NCBI GenBank assembly: GCA_964016885.1
Contig: OZ024743.1
Location: forward strand, 348,736,700 to 348,800,699
DNA: 64,000 bases
Reading direction: 5' to 3'
DNA from: Eledone cirrhosa
Lineage: Eukaryota > Mollusca > Cephalopoda > Octopoda > Eledonidae
Shown: positions 61,724-64,000 of the stretch, piece after piece
How the letters are laid out: each line of letters opens with the position of its first letter
Numbering within the stretch: position 1 is the first letter of the stretch
The notes under the pieces: model-generated
What the model saw: only the letters and a program-made list of their open reading frames with translations
Databases searched by the model: none
What the model was told of the DNA's origin: nothing
Program-made: the position numbers and the translations under genes

Positions 61724-61900
61724 TTGGCAGTATTGGTAGAGCGCCGGAAGCCATGCTTTGACGCATAGAGTTACGGCCCTTTCCATTCTGAGTTCAAATC
61801 CCGCCGAGGTTAACTTTGCCTTTCATCCTTAAGGGGTCGATAAAATAAAGTACCAGTAATACACTGGTTATTTGCTGGCCTTGTGCCAAAAGTAGAAACA
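61724..61900 (+). mobile_element. tRNA-derived SINE (family A), full length
   Basis: TTGGCAGTATTGGTAGAGCG head and complete body and tail. A perfect 21-base target-site duplication lies at 61703-61723 and 61901-61921. Confidence 0.97.
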
Positions 61901-61949
61901 ATTATATTCTTTTACGTTGGAACGACTACATTTCAAATAATAAACAAAA

Positions 61950-62755
61950 ATGAAAAAATATGAATTATAAAACAAAGAGAAATATATAAAAAAGGAAGAA
62001 AAAAAGGAAGCATGGAAGAAAGAAAAAATAAGAAAGAAAGAATGAAAAGAAGAATGGAAGAAAGGAAAAAAAAAGAAAAAATAAAGAACGAAAGGAAGAA
62101 TGGAAGAAAGGAAGAAAAGAAGAAAGAATGAATGAAAAGAAGAATGGAAGAAAGGAAAAATAAGAAAGAAAGAATGAAAGGAAGAATGGAAGAAAGGAAA
62201 AAAGAAGAAAGAAAGAATGAAAAGACGAATGGAAGAAAGGAAAAAAAAGAAGAGGGAAAGAATGAAAAGAAGTACGGAAGAAAGGAAAAAAGAAGAGAGA
62301 AAGAATGAAAGGAAGAATAGAAGACATTAAAGAGAAAGACAAGACGAAAAATATTACATGGAATCAGAAAAGTAAAGAAAGGAAATAATCAAGTAAAGAA
62401 AAAAAGCAGAAAAACAATTAAAGAATATAAGAAATGGAGGAAAGAAAGAAAAGTAGGAGGAGAAAGAAATAAGAAAAAAAAAAGAATGGACACATTGATT
62501 GAATGAAAGCCAGAAGAAGTAAAGTAAGAAAATTACAGACATGAAAAAATGAAATAAGGAGGATTAAGAAATAATAAAAAGTAAAAGAAAGAATGAATGA
62601 AAGAAAGATCGAGAAAGGAAAGAAGTAAGAAAGAAAAATAATAGGAGAGAAAAATGAAAGGAAAGGCATTAGAATGAAATAAATAAAGAAGATACAAATG
62701 AGAAAGTCTGTAATTATAATAGAAAGCAAAATTTGATGTATAGGAGACTGAAAGA
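61950..62755. repeat. A/G-rich tract with degenerate GAAAGAATGGAAG repeats
   Basis: About 800 bases dominated by A and G, built from GAAAG, GGAAG and GAATG units. A loose period of roughly 40-60 bases is seen between 62000 and 62330. Phe/Ser-rich minus-strand frames are artefacts. Confidence 0.8.
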
Positions 62756-62758
62756 GAA

Positions 62759-62940
62759 ATAATTGTTTCTACTTTTGGCACAAGGCCAGCAATTTTTCAG
62801 TGTATTACTGGTACTTTGTATGATCGAGCCCGTAAGGATGAAAGGCAAAGTTAACCTCGGCGGGTTTGAACTCAGAATGACAAGGGCCTCTTTGCTGCAA
62901 AGCATGGCGTCGACTCTCTACCGATACTGCAAATCCACCG
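62759..62940 (-). mobile_element. tRNA-derived SINE (family A)
   Basis: Minus-strand full copy from TTGTTTCTACTTTTGGCACA to GATACTGCAAATCCACCG. Confidence 0.95.
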
Positions 62941-62952
62941 GACGTAAAATAA

Positions 62953-63050
62953 ATAATTGTTTCTAGTTGTGTCACAAGGACAGCAATTATACCAGTACAT
63001 TACTGGTATTTAATTTATCGACCCCGTAAGGATGAAAGGCAAAGTTAACC
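62953..63050 (-). mobile_element. SINE (family A), head missing
   Basis: Tail and body only; stops at GTTAACC, where the next SINE's target repeat begins. Confidence 0.9.
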
Positions 63051-63065
63051 TCGAAGAGAAATAAT

Positions 63066-63238
63066 TGTTTCTATTTTAGGCACACTGCCAGCAATTACTG
63101 GTACTTTATTTTATCGACCCCGTAAGGATGAAAGGCTAAGTTAACCTCGGCGGGATTTGAACTCAGATCATAAAGGGACGTAACTCTATGTTTCAAATCA
63201 TGGTGTCCGACTCTCTACCGATACTGCCAATCCACCGC
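63066..63238 (-). mobile_element. tRNA-derived SINE (family A)
   Basis: Full minus-strand copy flanked by a 15-base duplication, TCGAAGAGAAATAAT, at 63051-63065 and 63239-63253. Confidence 0.95.
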
Positions 63239-63378
63239 TCGAAGAGAAATAATGAAAGAAGGAATTTGAAAAATAAAATATATAAATGTGGAGAAGAGAG
63301 TAAATTAAAGGAAAAAACAGACAATGGAAGGGAAGAAGAAGACAAGCAGAATGAAGGATGTATAGAAAGAAAGATAAT

Positions 63379-63475
63379 TGTTTCTACTTTTGGCACAAGG
63401 CCACCAATTATCTCAGTGCATTACTGGTACTTTATTTTATCGACCCTGTAAGGATGAAATGCAAAGTTAACCTCG
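63379..63475 (-). mobile_element. 5'-truncated SINE (family A)
   Basis: Tail and body only, flanked by the 10-base repeat GAAAGATAAT at 63369-63378 and 63476-63485. Confidence 0.95.
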
Positions 63476-63521
63476 GAAAGATAATGATATATATATAAAT
63501 ATATATATATGGATATATAGA

Positions 63522-63522
63522 T

Positions 63523-63592
<70 letters not shown>
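63522..63592. repeat. (CA)n then (TA)n microsatellite
   Basis: CA to about 63559, TA to 63592. Confidence 0.95.
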
Positions 63593-63597
<5 letters not shown>

Positions 63598-64000
63598 AAG
63601 AATGAAGAGTAACATGGTTGGCTTTACAATAAGGGGCTTTATTTAAAGTACTGACAATTGTTTCGTTGATCAGGTGAGTCTAGACTTCGCTAATCATTTG
63701 AAGTTGCCTAACTCGATCTCCAATATATTTTAGTACGTAGATACTCTGATGTGTTGACCAGAAGTAAATAATGTATTGGAGCTCGAGTGACGCAACTTCA
63801 AGCGATTAGCGAACTCTAGACACACCTGATCAACGAAACAATTTTCAGTACTTTAAATAAAGCCCCTTATTGTACAGCCAACCATGTTACTCTTCATTCT
63901 TTAACTATTATTACTCCAAGTATAACCTGCATAGAAGTTACCGCGAACTCGCTGCATAACTATGAAAACATGTTGTTGAGTCAAACAAAACCGTACGTTA
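63593..64000. mobile_element. Fold-back repeat, family F1, copy 2 (runs off the window)
   Basis: Arms 63593-63730 and 63763-63907 are inverted copies around a loop of only about 32 bases. The sequence 63908-64000 is the reverse complement of 54232-54362, so this copy is in the opposite orientation to copy 1. Most of copy 1's loop is absent here. Confidence 0.85.

Noticed and set aside
61965..62342. Phe/Ser-rich minus-strand membrane protein
   Set aside because: Composition is forced by the A/G-rich tract on the plus strand. No start context or conserved motif.

Overview
The window looks like repeat-dominated, non-coding DNA from an animal nuclear genome, most likely a cephalopod (octopus-like). 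This is inferred from three things. Many copies of one tRNA-derived SINE resemble the octopus/cephalopod tRNA-SINEs. Very long (TA)n, (CA)n and trinucleotide arrays are everywhere. The LINE complement is mixed (Tx1-like, R4/Dong-like, RTE-like, jockey-like) and includes a Penelope-like element. I see no convincing host protein-coding exon, rRNA or functional tRNA gene. Nearly every long reading frame is either a decayed retrotransposon or a frame through a microsatellite.

Layout. 1-2470: three abutting LINE fragments (R4-like RT, R4-like endonuclease tail, Tx1-like 3' end). 2550-3040: microsatellites flanking a well-formed hammerhead-ribozyme candidate. 5097-10935 (minus): the most complete element, a Tx1-like LINE with an Asn-rich, zinc-knuckle ORF1 and an endonuclease/RT ORF2, both broken by frameshifts. 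About 11500-15195 (plus): an R4/Dong-like LINE interrupted by a SINE. 15212-18617 (minus): SINEs, one split by a 5'-truncated Tx1-like LINE with a 12-bp target duplication. 21061-25625 (plus): two more damaged Tx1-like copies. 26079-26565: a perfect palindrome and a fold-back element with a second hammerhead candidate. 27386-28000 and 34451-35290: fragments of one LINE family with (GAA)n tails. 30451-33345: about 63 head-to-tail copies of a 46-bp minisatellite embedded in, and derived from, a jockey-like RT sequence. 38520-40330 (minus): an RTE-like LINE remnant. 43881-44517: a fold-back element and two SINEs. 52374-53684: an uninterrupted 432-residue Penelope-like RT with a GIY-YIG endonuclease domain. 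54232-55028 and 63593-64000: two copies of a fold-back repeat family in opposite orientation. 55524-59000: a MITE, SINEs and more fold-backs. 61591-63485: a fold-back, five SINE copies and a long A/G-rich tract.

The elements interact only as parasites on one another: SINEs in LINEs, a LINE in a SINE, SINEs in the tails of SINEs, and microsatellites growing from LINE tails. The observations most worth checking are the coding-derived 46-bp minisatellite, the two hammerhead candidates, the recurrence of partial hammerhead cores in inverted-repeat elements, and the intact Penelope-like frame. All family names rest on motif recognition by eye; no search was run.
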